Shown here: positions 28,467 through 35,275 of the stretch, in pieces | How the letters are laid out: each line of letters opens with the position of its first letter | Position numbering within the stretch: position 1 is the stretch's first letter | Assembly: GCA_023663085.1 (NCBI GenBank) | Contig: JAMPIB010000011.1 | Span: 1 to 63,794, forward strand | DNA: 63,794 nt | Source of the DNA: Ruminococcus sp. | GTDB lineage: Bacteria; Bacillota; Clostridia; Lachnospirales; Lachnospiraceae | Direction of reading: 5' to 3' | Translations under genes and position numbers: made by a program | Notes under the pieces: generated by a model | Database searches by the model: none | Told to the model about the DNA's origin: nothing | Seen by the model: the letters and a program-made list of their open reading frames with translations, nothing else

Positions 28467-28516
28467 TTTTTATATACTATATCTACCATATAGGAAAATA
28501 TATTTTCACTCCGCAA

Positions 28517-28582
28517 GTTTGTGACTGTGCGCTGCCTGCACAAACATTGCGTTATGCGTAGAAAGCAGCGCAGAAACGAGGT
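28517..28582 (+). promoter_or_regulatory. Possible pseudoknot in the ptb leader
   Basis: GTTTGTG (28517-28523) can pair with CACAAAC (28539-28545). Inside that loop TGCGCTGC (28528-28535) can pair with GCAGCGCA (28565-28572), giving an H-type pseudoknot or two alternative folds. The second stem ends 5 bases before the RBS GAGGT (28578-28582), so it could affect ribosome access. No known riboswitch consensus was recognised. Confidence 0.4.
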
Positions 28583-28588
28583 TAAAAA

Positions 28589-29506
28589 ATGAGCAAGAGT
28601 TTTGAAGACTTATTATCTAAAGTATCCGAATGCAGCCTGAAAAAAGTAGCCGTAGCCGTAGCGCAGGACGATGCGGTGTTAGAAGCGGTACAGGCCGCAA
28701 AAGAACGCAACATCGCAGAAGCGATCCTGGTCGGTGACGAAAGCAAGATCAAGGAGATCGCGGCATCCATGCACATGTCTCTCGATGGATTTGAGATCAT
28801 TGACGAGAAAGATAATTACACCGCCGCTTTAAAAGCTGTCGAACTCGTACATACAGGCAAGGCCGACATGTACATGAAAGGTCTGATCGATACCAAATCC
28901 TTCTTAAAAAGCGTACTGGACAAAGAAGTCGGCCTGCGTACCGGCAAGACTTTATCTCATGTATGCGTTTTTGAAGTAGAAGGCATTGACCATCTTTTAT
29001 TCTTATCCGACGTTGCCTTTTTAACCTATCCGAGTCTGGAGGAAAAAATGCACATCATCGAAAACACGGTTGATGTCTGCCATGCCTGCGGAATCCCGAA
29101 TCCCAAAGTCGCTCCGCTTGCCGCAGTCGAAGTTGTCAATCCAAAGATGCCGGCTACCTTGGATGCCGATGAACTGACCAAAATGTGTAACGAAGGCAAG
29201 ATCACCGGTTGTATCGTAGATGGCCCGCTCTCTTTAGACCTTGCTATCGATCCCGCCGCAGCCAAACATAAAGGCGCTGAGGACAGAAAGATCGTAGGCG
29301 ATGCGGATGTTCTTCTTTTCCCGGATATCCACGCCGGCAATCTGGTATATAAATGTCTCGTACATACAGCTAAAGTAAAGAACGGCAATATACTGACCGG
29401 AACCAAGGCTCCCGTTATCTTGACCTCTCGTTCCGATGATTTCGAGACAAAAGTTAATTCCATCGCACTTGGTGCAGTTGTAGCGGAAACCTTAAAAAAC
29501 GCATAG
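28589..29506 (+). CDS. ptb: Phosphate butyryltransferase
   Basis: Ptb converts butyryl-CoA and phosphate to butyryl phosphate, the first of two steps to butyrate with ATP gain. The 305-residue length and the motifs VAVAVAQDDAVLEAV, DMYMKGLIDTKSFLKSVL and LLFPDIHAGNLVYK fit the phosphotransbutyrylase branch of the Pta/Ptb family rather than Pta. buk follows 26 bases downstream. It could act on other short acyl-CoAs too. Confidence 0.93.
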   Translation: MSKSFEDLLSKVSECSLKKVAVAVAQDDAVLEAVQAAKERNIAEAILVGDESKIKEIAASMHMSLDGFEIIDEKDNYTAALKAVELVHTGKADMYMKGLIDTKSFLKSVLDKEVGLRTGKTLSHVCVFEVEGIDHLLFLSDVAFLTYPSLEEKMHIIENTVDVCHACGIPNPKVAPLAAVEVVNPKMPATLDADELTKMCNEGKITGCIVDGPLSLDLAIDPAAAKHKGAEDRKIVGDADVLLFPDIHAGNLVYKCLVHTAKVKNGNILTGTKAPVILTSRSDDFETKVNSIALGAVVAETLKNA

Positions 29507-29532
29507 CAAACAAAACGAAAGGCGGGTAAATC

Positions 29533-30600
29533 ATGGCAGTAAAAAGTTTGATAATCAATCCGGGCTCCACCTCTACCAAAATCGGTGTTTTTGAAGACGA
29601 AACGCTTTTGTTTGAAGAAACGCTGAGACACTCTACGGAAGAAATCGCGCAGTATGCTTCTATCGTAGACCAGAAAGATTTTCGTAAGGACATTATTGTT
29701 AATCTTTTAAAAGAAAAAAATTTCGATATCCATTCCCTGAATATGATCGTAGGACGCGGCGGCATGTTAAAACCGATCCCCGGCGGCACCTATGCGGTCA
29801 GCGATGATCTGCTTGAAGATTTAAAGATCGGTAAGCAGGGACAGCACGCCTCTAATTTAGGCGGTATTCTGGCAAGAGAGATCGCTGATTCTATTGGCGT
29901 ACCCTCTTACATCGTAGACCCTGTCGTTGTAGATGAATTAGAACCCGCTTCCAGATATTCAGGCGTACCTGAACTTCCGAGGACAAGCGTATTCCATGCA
30001 CTGAACCAGAAAGCGGTAGCCAAACGTTATGCCAAAGAAACCGGTAAGGCTTACGACTCCCTGAATCTGGTCGTTGTACATATGGGCGGCGGCGTTTCCG
30101 TCGGCGCACACAAACAGGGGAAAGTAATAGACGTATTCAACGCTTTAGACGGCGATGGCGCTTTCTCTCCTGAAAGAGCCGGTGCAGTTCCAAGCGGCGC
30201 GCTTATTAAGATGTGCTTCTCCGGCCAGTATACCGAGAAAGAAGTTTATAAAAAGATCGTAGGCGGCGGCGGATTCAACGCATACTGCAACACCAACGAC
30301 ATGAGAGACGTTGAGAAAATGGTACAGGGCGGCGATACCAAAGCGGCGGAAGTCCGTGAGGCTTTCATCACACAGGTTGCCAAAGATATCGGCTCCATGG
30401 CCTGTGTCTTGAAGGGCAAAGTAGACCAGATCATCGTAACAGGCGGTATCGCATACGATAAGGTCGTTGTTGCAGGATTAAAGGAACGGACAGAATGGAT
30501 CGCTCCCATAACGGTCTACCCCGGTGAAGATGAACTGCTCGCACTCGTACAGGGTGGCCTCCGTGTACTGAATGGGGAAGAAAAGGCTATGACATATTAA
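29533..30600 (+). CDS. buk: Butyrate kinase
   Basis: Buk transfers the phosphate of butyryl phosphate to ADP, releasing butyrate. It has the acetokinase-family opening [14 protein letters not shown], the [11 protein letters not shown] phosphate loop and VTGGIAYDK adenosine motif; length 355 is typical. RBS AAAGGCGGG precedes the ATG. It is cotranscribed with ptb and ends at a clear terminator. Branched-chain fatty acid kinases are close relatives, but with ptb the butyrate role is the natural reading. Confidence 0.94.
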   Translation: MAVKSLIINPGSTSTKIGVFEDETLLFEETLRHSTEEIAQYASIVDQKDFRKDIIVNLLKEKNFDIHSLNMIVGRGGMLKPIPGGTYAVSDDLLEDLKIGKQGQHASNLGGILAREIADSIGVPSYIVDPVVVDELEPASRYSGVPELPRTSVFHALNQKAVAKRYAKETGKAYDSLNLVVVHMGGGVSVGAHKQGKVIDVFNALDGDGAFSPERAGAVPSGALIKMCFSGQYTEKEVYKKIVGGGGFNAYCNTNDMRDVEKMVQGGDTKAAEVREAFITQVAKDIGSMACVLKGKVDQIIVTGGIAYDKVVVAGLKERTEWIAPITVYPGEDELLALVQGGLRVLNGEEKAMTY

Positions 30601-30628
30601 ATTGAAATTATAAAAGACTTCACATCAG

Positions 30629-30660
30629 GAGGGTTTGGCAGGCCAAGCCCTCTTTTATTT
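30629..30660 (+). terminator. Terminator of ptb-buk
   Basis: GAGGGTTTGG (30629-30638) pairs with CCAAGCCCTC (30643-30652) with one wobble and a CAGG loop, followed by TTTTATTT. It abuts the stop of the convergent small gene at 30660. Confidence 0.85.
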
Positions 30661-30788
30661 CATATTGATTGTACCGTCAAAAACATAACAAGTGCGATCA
30701 TAATTACCCATAAAATGATCCCTATTGTCTTTAACACCTTTTTTCCATTGCCTTTTTCATCTCTGTCCATATACAAATCCGTATACAT
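30660..30788 (-). CDS. Small single-helix membrane protein (42 aa)
   Basis: From the ATG at 30788 a 42-residue protein is read: a charged segment (DRDEKGNGKKVLK) followed by one membrane helix (TIGIILWVIMIALVMFLTV). AAAGGA lies about 10 bases upstream. A longer frame to 30857 has no RBS. No family is recognised. Being short, with a plausible RBS and a clean membrane helix, it is likely but not certain to be real. Confidence 0.5.
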   Translation of the reverse strand: MYTDLYMDRDEKGNGKKVLKTIGIILWVIMIALVMFLTVQSI

Positions 30789-31001
30789 AACGCATTTATC
30801 CTTTCTGCTGATTTGAAGAATACCTTCAGATAATATCATACCCCTTTCTTGCATCAAAGTTTCATCATTTTTGCATCATTTTTGCATCATTTTATTTTTT
30901 AGATTTTAAATAAGAAAATACCGGGAAGAACCGTTTTCCCAAAAGTAGTCTATCATTACCGATGACTTTAAAGATTTACAGATATTCTGAATAATTAGAA
31001 A

Positions 31002-31400
31002 TTATGCCAGTTTCTGGAGTTGTTGGCTATGTTCCGCGATCACTTTTTTCATGATATCGACATCCGCATAAACAGCCTCCATCCTGTCAGCATTATCCTG
31101 ATAGCGGCGATAAGTGTCTGTGTAGCAGGACTCGATCGTCTCCAGACGCGGAAGTATGATGTTTTCCTGGAACAGCTTTATTTGATGGATCTCGCCCTGC
31201 ATGTTCTGCATTTCGCCTTTCATATTCTGCATTTCACCTTTCATGCTCTGCATTTCGCCTTTCATATTCTGCATTTCACCTTTCATGCTCTGCATTTCAC
31301 CTTTCATGCTCTGCATTTCATTTTTCAGCGGCTGTAATTCTGCGCGCAGTTTCCTGTCCATCATATCAGACATCGCCAATAACAGTTCATTGTTTGTCAT
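31002..31400 (-). CDS. Heptad-repeat coiled-coil protein, copy 1 (132 aa)
   Basis: The protein opens MTNNELLLAMSDMMDRKLR, then has seven heptads of the form KGEMQxM (positions about 24-72), and ends with a conserved region (ENIILPRLETIESCYTDTYRRY and KKVIAEHSQQLQKLA). Regular Met/Ile spacing predicts a long parallel coiled coil. Similar small proteins of unknown function are common in Lachnospiraceae. RBS AAGGAGGTG (31416-31408) is near perfect. It is the longest of three paralogs (132, 97 and 111 residues), which differ by exact multiples of seven residues. No signal peptide or membrane helix is seen. Confidence 0.85.
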   Translation of the reverse strand: MTNNELLLAMSDMMDRKLRAELQPLKNEMQSMKGEMQSMKGEMQNMKGEMQSMKGEMQNMKGEMQNMQGEIHQIKLFQENIILPRLETIESCYTDTYRRYQDNADRMEAVYADVDIMKKVIAEHSQQLQKLA

Positions 31401-31434
31401 ATCGTTTCACCTCCTTCTGAAATTTGATAAAAAA

Positions 31435-31463
31435 ATTGTATCACAGATAAGATATGTTGTCAC
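31435..31463 (-). promoter_or_regulatory. Promoter of coiled-coil copy 1
   Basis: On the minus strand GTGACA (31463-31458), 17-base spacer, TACAAT (31440-31435). The same boxes occur in copies 2 and 3. Confidence 0.65.
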
Positions 31464-31665
31464 TATGCAATCTTGCTAAAAATTTAATTTTCGGATACAC
31501 AACATTTAGCCGCCGCCATGCCTGCCGCTGGCACCTGCATATTTGCATCATTTTGTTTTTATAGATTTAGTAAATAAGAAAATACCGGGAAGAACCGTTT
31601 TCCCAAAAGTAGTCTATCATTTCCGATGACTTTAAAGATTTACAGATATTCTGAATAATTAGGAA

Positions 31666-31959
31666 TTATGCCAGTTTCTGGAGTTGTTGGCTATGTTCCG
31701 CGATCACTTTTTTCATGATATCGACATCCGCATAAACAGCCTCCATCCTGTCAGCATTATCCTGATAGCGGCGATAAGTGTCTGTGTAGCAGGACTCGAT
31801 CGTCTCCAGACGCGGAAGTATGATGTTTTCCTGGAACAGCTTTATTTGATGGATCTCACCTCGCATGTTCTGCATTTCATTTTTCAGCGGCTGCAATTCT
31901 GCGCGCAGTTTACTGTCCATCATATCGGACATCGCCAATAACAGCTCATTGTTTGTCAT
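31666..31959 (-). CDS. Heptad-repeat coiled-coil protein, copy 2 (97 aa)
   Basis: Same N-terminal (MTNNELLLAMSDMMDSKLR) and C-terminal domains as copy 1, but only two heptads (KNEMQNM, RGEIHQI) between them. The C-terminal 60 residues are identical to copy 1 as far as can be read. RBS AAGGAGGTG is conserved. Loss or gain of whole 21-bp units keeps the frame and the heptad register. Confidence 0.85.
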   Translation of the reverse strand: MTNNELLLAMSDMMDSKLRAELQPLKNEMQNMRGEIHQIKLFQENIILPRLETIESCYTDTYRRYQDNADRMEAVYADVDIMKKVIAEHSQQLQKLA

Positions 31960-31993
31960 ATCGTTTCACCTCCTTCTAAAATTTGATAAAAAG

Positions 31994-32022
31994 ATTGTAT
32001 CACAGATAAGATATGTTGTCAC
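31994..32022 (-). promoter_or_regulatory. Promoter of coiled-coil copy 2
   Basis: On the minus strand GTGACA (32022-32017), 17-base spacer, TACAAT (31999-31994), identical to copy 1. Confidence 0.65.
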
Positions 32023-32054
32023 TATGCAATCTTGCTAAAATTTAGAAAATGCCT

Positions 32055-32083
32055 TTGACAATCTGCCATTTTCATGCTACACT
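32055..32083 (+). promoter_or_regulatory. Promoter of the erm leader transcript
   Basis: Perfect TTGACA (32055-32060), 17-base spacer, TACACT (32078-32083). It points at the leader peptide (32115) and the erm-like gene (32411), giving a 5' leader of about 320 bases. Confidence 0.75.
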
Positions 32084-32114
32084 TAGTAAAATATAAAGTA
32101 AAGGTGGTTTACGT

Positions 32115-32162
32115 ATGGCAACATTTATCCGCTGCACACGTACCCGTATTCAAGGGCGATAA
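32115..32162 (+). CDS. Candidate erm leader peptide MATFIRCTRTRIQGR
   Basis: A 15-codon open frame starts at ATG 32115, nine bases after AGGTGG, and ends TAA at 32162. Residues 9-11 are Arg-Thr-Arg, matching the +X+ (Arg/Lys-X-Arg/Lys) motif at which macrolide-bound ribosomes are known to stall. It lies between a consensus promoter and the erm-like gene. Codons 5-8 (32127-32139) can pair with GTGTGCGGAT at 32202-32211, so a stalled ribosome would change downstream folding. The stalling role is inferred. Confidence 0.65.
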   Translation: MATFIRCTRTRIQGR

Positions 32163-32176
32163 AAAAGCAGTTTCAT

Positions 32177-32201
32177 AATCTCAATCAAATGGGATTTTTT
32201 T
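32177..32201 (+). terminator. Candidate attenuator terminator 1 before erm
   Basis: AATCTC (32177-32182) and GGGATT (32191-32196) form a 6-bp stem with one wobble and an 8-base loop, followed by a run of T to 32201. It begins 15 bases after the leader peptide stop. Confidence 0.5.
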
Positions 32202-32245
32202 GTGTGCGGATAAAAATGTCAGATAAATGCCAGAGATTGTTTAAC

Positions 32246-32268
32246 GGAATTTTACAGAGTGAAATTTC
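32246..32268 (+). promoter_or_regulatory. Hairpin in the erm leader
   Basis: GGAATTTTAC (32246-32255) and GTGAAATTTC (32259-32268) form a 10-bp stem with two wobble pairs and an AGA loop. It lies between the two candidate terminators and may be part of the alternative folding. Confidence 0.4.
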
Positions 32269-32318
32269 ATTAAGCATGTATTAAACGGCAATTTTTATAC
32301 TTATCCTATAGCATGGGT

Positions 32319-32358
32319 AACAGGAAAATTCTCATTTAATGAGTGTGTCCTGTTTTTT
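32319..32358 (+). terminator. Candidate attenuator terminator 2 before erm
   Basis: AACAGGA (32319-32325) pairs with TCCTGTT (32348-32354) and encloses CTCAT/ATGAG (32331-32335/32339-32343); a T run follows. It is well placed to stop transcription before the gene at 32411 unless antitermination occurs. Confidence 0.6.
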
Positions 32359-32410
32359 ATTGCCCTTTTTCAAACTAATCATTGGAAAAAGACAGTAAAG
32401 GAGGCACATC

Positions 32411-33205
32411 ATGCAAAGAGACAGGTTACAAAACTATGACTACCGGAAACACATTTCTGACTCCCAGAATTTTATAACAAACAAAAAGCTGCTCAACCGA
32501 ATTGTAAATCTGAGCAATATTGAAAGGAATGATTCTGTCCTCGAAATCGGTACCGGAAAAGGACACCTGACGGAAATATTATGTCAAAAAGGCTGTTATG
32601 TCTATTCGATTGAAATTGACAGAAAACTATTTGAACAGACTGCGTTAAAGTTCTCCCAAACGGCCAACCTGCAACTGATCTGCGGGGATTTTCTAAAATA
32701 TTCCCTGCCCGCCAGGGGAAATTACAAAGTGTTTGCTAATATCCCCTTTTTCCTTACTACTAAAATCATTGAAAAGCTGACAGATGCACCAAACCCGCCT
32801 TCAGACATCTACCTGATCATGGAAAAGGGAGCTGCCAAAAGATTTTCCGGCCTTCCGAGAGAAACCGGAAAATCTCTGCTTCTTAAGGCCAAATGGGACA
32901 TGAAGATACTATATCATTTCCGCAGATCAGATTTCCACCCCATGCCCCATACAGATGTAGTTTTATTACATTTTTCTCAAAAGAAAATACCTGATGTAGA
33001 AAAGGAACACTATCCGGCTTATCGCAGATTTATTGAGCATTCCCTGAAATACGGCTTTTATGGAAAACAGGGACTGCTCACCAAAAAGCAGGTATCTACA
33101 GCCTTAAAACAAGCGGGCATTCCTCTCGCATACGAAGATGGAGTCATGCTGTACGTCCAATGGCTTTGCTTATTTCGATACTATCAGCGTATTCATAAAT
33201 CATAG
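32411..33205 (+). CDS. Erm-like 23S rRNA adenine N6-methyltransferase
   Basis: A 264-residue SAM-dependent methyltransferase of the Erm/KsgA superfamily. HISDSQNFITNKKLL at residues 14-28, motif I VLEIGTGKGHLTEIL (43-57), the acidic SIEID (66-70) and catalytic NIPFFLTTKII (110-120) are present. NIPF rather than NLPY, the leader peptide, and the C-terminal LYVQWLCLFRYYQRIH favour Erm (A2058 methylation, macrolide-lincosamide-streptogramin B resistance) over housekeeping RsmA. The exact erm class is not recognised. RBS AAAGGAGG precedes the ATG. The gene looks more AT-rich than its surroundings and sits between coiled-coil copies 2 and 3, suggesting acquisition. Confidence 0.88.
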   Translation: MQRDRLQNYDYRKHISDSQNFITNKKLLNRIVNLSNIERNDSVLEIGTGKGHLTEILCQKGCYVYSIEIDRKLFEQTALKFSQTANLQLICGDFLKYSLPARGNYKVFANIPFFLTTKIIEKLTDAPNPPSDIYLIMEKGAAKRFSGLPRETGKSLLLKAKWDMKILYHFRRSDFHPMPHTDVVLLHFSQKKIPDVEKEHYPAYRRFIEHSLKYGFYGKQGLLTKKQVSTALKQAGIPLAYEDGVMLYVQWLCLFRYYQRIHKS

Positions 33206-33431
33206 CCGACTGCCGGTCTGATCTTCTTACCGGCTGTCAGAAACCGGACACTGACCAAAAGTAATAAAACTCCTTGTTTCCCTTTTACTGCATTAAAGTT
33301 TCATATATTTGCATCATTTTGTTTTTATAGATTTAATAAATAAGAAAATACCGGGAAGAACCGTTTTCCCAAAAGTGGTCTATCATTTCCGATGACTCTA
33401 AAGATTTACAGATATTCTGAATAATTAAGAA

Positions 33432-33767
33432 TTATGCCAGTTTCTGGAGTTGTTGACTGTGTTCTGTGATTACTTTTTTCATGATATCGACATCGGCATA
33501 AACAGCCTCCATCCTGTCAGCGTTATCCTGATAGCGACGATAGGTGTCTGTGTAGCAGGACTCGATCGTCTCCAGACGTGGAAGTATTATATTTTCCTGA
33601 AACAGCTTTATTTGATGGATCTCACCCCGCATGTTCTGCATTTCACCTTTCATGTTCTGCATTTCACCTTTCATGTTCTGCATTTCATTTTTCAGCGGCT
33701 GCAATTCTGCGCGCAGTTTCCTGTCCATCATATCAGACATCGCCAATAGCAGTTCATTGTTTGTCAT
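33432..33767 (-). CDS. Heptad-repeat coiled-coil protein, copy 3 (111 aa)
   Basis: Same family as 31002-31400 and 31666-31959, here with four heptads (three xxEMQNM units and RGEIHQI). N- and C-terminal domains are almost unchanged, with Thr for Ala in KKVITEHSQQ. RBS AAGGAGGTG and promoter boxes are conserved, so all three copies look expressible. Confidence 0.85.
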   Translation of the reverse strand: MTNNELLLAMSDMMDRKLRAELQPLKNEMQNMKGEMQNMKGEMQNMRGEIHQIKLFQENIILPRLETIESCYTDTYRRYQDNADRMEAVYADVDIMKKVITEHSQQLQKLA

Positions 33768-33801
33768 ATCGTTTCACCTCCTTCTGAAATTTGATAAAAA
33801 A

Positions 33802-33830
33802 ATTGTATCACAGATAAGATATGTTGTCAC
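33802..33830 (-). promoter_or_regulatory. Promoter of coiled-coil copy 3
   Basis: On the minus strand GTGACA (33830-33825), 17-base spacer, TACAAT (33807-33802), as in copies 1 and 2. Confidence 0.65.
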
Positions 33831-33894
33831 TATGCAATCTTGCTAAAATATATATCATATTTAAATATGATTGTTCCGACAATTTCCTATACAT

Positions 33895-33923
33895 AAGAAA
33901 AGCGCAAGCTCCGCAGCCTGCGC
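33895..33923 (-). terminator. Probable terminator downstream of the AICAR formyltransferase gene
   Basis: GCGCA (33902-33906) and TGCGC (33919-33923) close a GC-rich hairpin. On the minus strand it is followed by TTTTCTTATG. It lies 70 bases after the stop at 33993. Confidence 0.5.
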
Positions 33924-33992
33924 CTGAACTCCACTACGATTATCCATTCTCCCACTATTGAGGAGCTTTTTCCGGCTATTAAAATTTTCTTC

Positions 33993-35174
33993 TTAATGAT
34001 GGAACAATCTAATCCCTGTAAAACACATCGCCATATCGTATTTATCACATGTCTCGATCACATTGTCGTCTCTGACAGAACCTCCCGGCTGTGCCACATA
34101 TTTCACACCGCTCTTATGTGCGCGCTCAATGTTATCGCCAAAAGGAAAGAACGCATCGGAACCGAGCGCCACATCGCTCATCTGATCTAGCCAGGCACGT
34201 TTTTCCTCTCTGGTGAATCTCTCAGGTTTTACTTTGAAAATATTCTGCCATGCGCCATCGGCAAGGACATCCATATCGTCCTCTCCGATATATAAATCTA
34301 TGGAATTATCTCTGTCGGCCCGGCCGATACCATCTACAAACTGCAGATCAAGCACTTTCGGCGACTGGCGCAAAAACCAGTTATCAGCCTTAGAACCCGC
34401 CAGTCTCGTACAATGGATTCTGGACTGCTGTCCCGCACCGATACCGATCGCCTGGCCTCCTTTTACATAGCAGACGGAGTTAGACTGTGTATATTTTAAA
34501 GTAATCATGGCAATCGCCAGGTCGATTCTGGCCGCTTTGGGAATGTCGCGGTTTTTCGTAACGATATTGTCAAAAAACGCCTCGTCAATATTTAATTCAT
34601 TTCTGCCCTGTTCAAAACTGATACCGTACACCTGCTTTACCTCAATCGGCGCAGGAACATAACCGGGATTGATTTCAATAATATTGTAAGCGCCTTTTTT
34701 CTTGGCTTTGAGGATCTCCAGCGCCTCCGGCTCGTATCCGGGAGCGATCACACCATCGGAAACTTCTCTTTTGATGATCTTAGCCGTCGCCACGTCGCAG
34801 ACATCGGAAAGGGAAATGAAATCCCCAAAAGAAGACATCCTGTCCGCCCCGCGCGCCCTCGCGTAAGCGTTGGCCAGCGGCGTAAATTCCATATCCAGAT
34901 CGTCCACCCAGTAAATCTTTTTTTCCACTTCTGTAAGCGGCAGACCTACCGCCGCACCCGCGGGCGATACGTGTTTAAAAGAAGTCGCAGCCGCAAGCCC
35001 TGTCGCCTTTTTCAGTTCTTTCACGAGCTGCCAGCCGTTAAAAGCATCCAGAAAATTAATATATCCCGGTTTCCCATTCAATACTTTGATGGGCAGATCA
35101 CTTCCATCTTCCATAAAAATCCTGGACGGTTTCTGATTGGGGTTACATCCATATTTTAATTCTAATTCATACAT
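33993..35174 (-). CDS. Stand-alone AICAR formyltransferase (PurH C-terminal domain type)
   Basis: This 393-residue protein matches only the AICAR transformylase part of PurH: it opens YELELKYGCNPNQKPS, carries the catalytic block SFKHVSPAGAA, and NSVCYVKGGQAIGIGAGQQSR and SDAFFPFGDNIERA. The IMP cyclohydrolase domain is absent and a PurO-type enzyme is encoded just upstream at 35276-35986. It uses 10-formyl-THF to make FAICAR. I prefer the ATG at 35174 over the one at 35186, which directly abuts AAAGG. Confidence 0.93.
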   Translation of the reverse strand: MYELELKYGCNPNQKPSRIFMEDGSDLPIKVLNGKPGYINFLDAFNGWQLVKELKKATGLAAATSFKHVSPAGAAVGLPLTEVEKKIYWVDDLDMEFTPLANAYARARGADRMSSFGDFISLSDVCDVATAKIIKREVSDGVIAPGYEPEALEILKAKKKGAYNIIEINPGYVPAPIEVKQVYGISFEQGRNELNIDEAFFDNIVTKNRDIPKAARIDLAIAMITLKYTQSNSVCYVKGGQAIGIGAGQQSRIHCTRLAGSKADNWFLRQSPKVLDLQFVDGIGRADRDNSIDLYIGEDDMDVLADGAWQNIFKVKPERFTREEKRAWLDQMSDVALGSDAFFPFGDNIERAHKSGVKYVAQPGGSVRDDNVIETCDKYDMAMCFTGIRLFHH

Positions 35175-35275
35175 TATGTCAACCATGCCTTTCTTCTATC
35201 ATATGTCAATTGTCCTCATTACTCCGGCAGCTATCCCGACCATTCCCTGCCTTATATGATCTTCTCATGCACATA

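Larger units (their letters stand above)
30881..31481 (-). repeat. Coiled-coil cassette, copy 1
   Basis: First of three near-identical cassettes (others at 31542-32040 and 33308-33848). Shared parts, read on plus, are TTTGCATCATTTT at the left, AAATACCGGGAAGAACCG, the gene, and ATAAGATATGTTGTCACTAT to CTTGCTAAAA at the right. Copies differ in the number of 21-bp units inside the gene. Copies 1 and 3 share extra left sequence with AAAGTTTCAT. Confidence 0.85.
31542..32040 (-). repeat. Coiled-coil cassette, copy 2
   Basis: Shortest of the three cassettes; flanks are almost identical to copy 1, from TTTGCATCATTTT to CTTGCTAAAA. Sixty bases separate it from copy 1. Its right end lies only 15 bases before the -35 box of the erm transcription unit. 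Confidence 0.85.
33308..33848 (-). repeat. Coiled-coil cassette, copy 3
   Basis: Third cassette, separated from copy 2 by the erm unit. Flanks match the other two with scattered substitutions. The left flank resembles copy 1 further out (GCATTAAAGTTTCAT at about 33290). Confidence 0.85.

Noticed and set aside
31200-31330. CRISPR-like array of 21-bp units
   Set aside because: The units are contiguous without spacers and encode in-frame heptads.
31020-31337. Plus-strand open frame of 105 codons rich in His, Phe and Leu over coiled-coil copy 1 (and similar frames over copies 2 and 3)
   Set aside because: It is the antisense shadow of the heptad repeats, without RBS; the minus-strand gene has promoter, RBS and a sensible protein.
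32270-32440. Open frame of about 50 codons (reading NFYTYPIAWVTGKFSFNE and on) across the second erm attenuator
   Set aside because: It has no start codon or RBS and overlaps the erm start; the hairpin explains the sequence. It might be a relic but cannot be supported.
32411-33205. Housekeeping RsmA/KsgA dimethyltransferase
   Set aside because: NIPF rather than NLPY, the Erm-like C-terminus and a leader peptide with terminators favour Erm. A phylogeny would be decisive.
33206-33240. GCCGGT/ACCGGC hairpin after erm as a terminator
   Set aside because: It lacks a T run on the plus strand, so termination is not supported.
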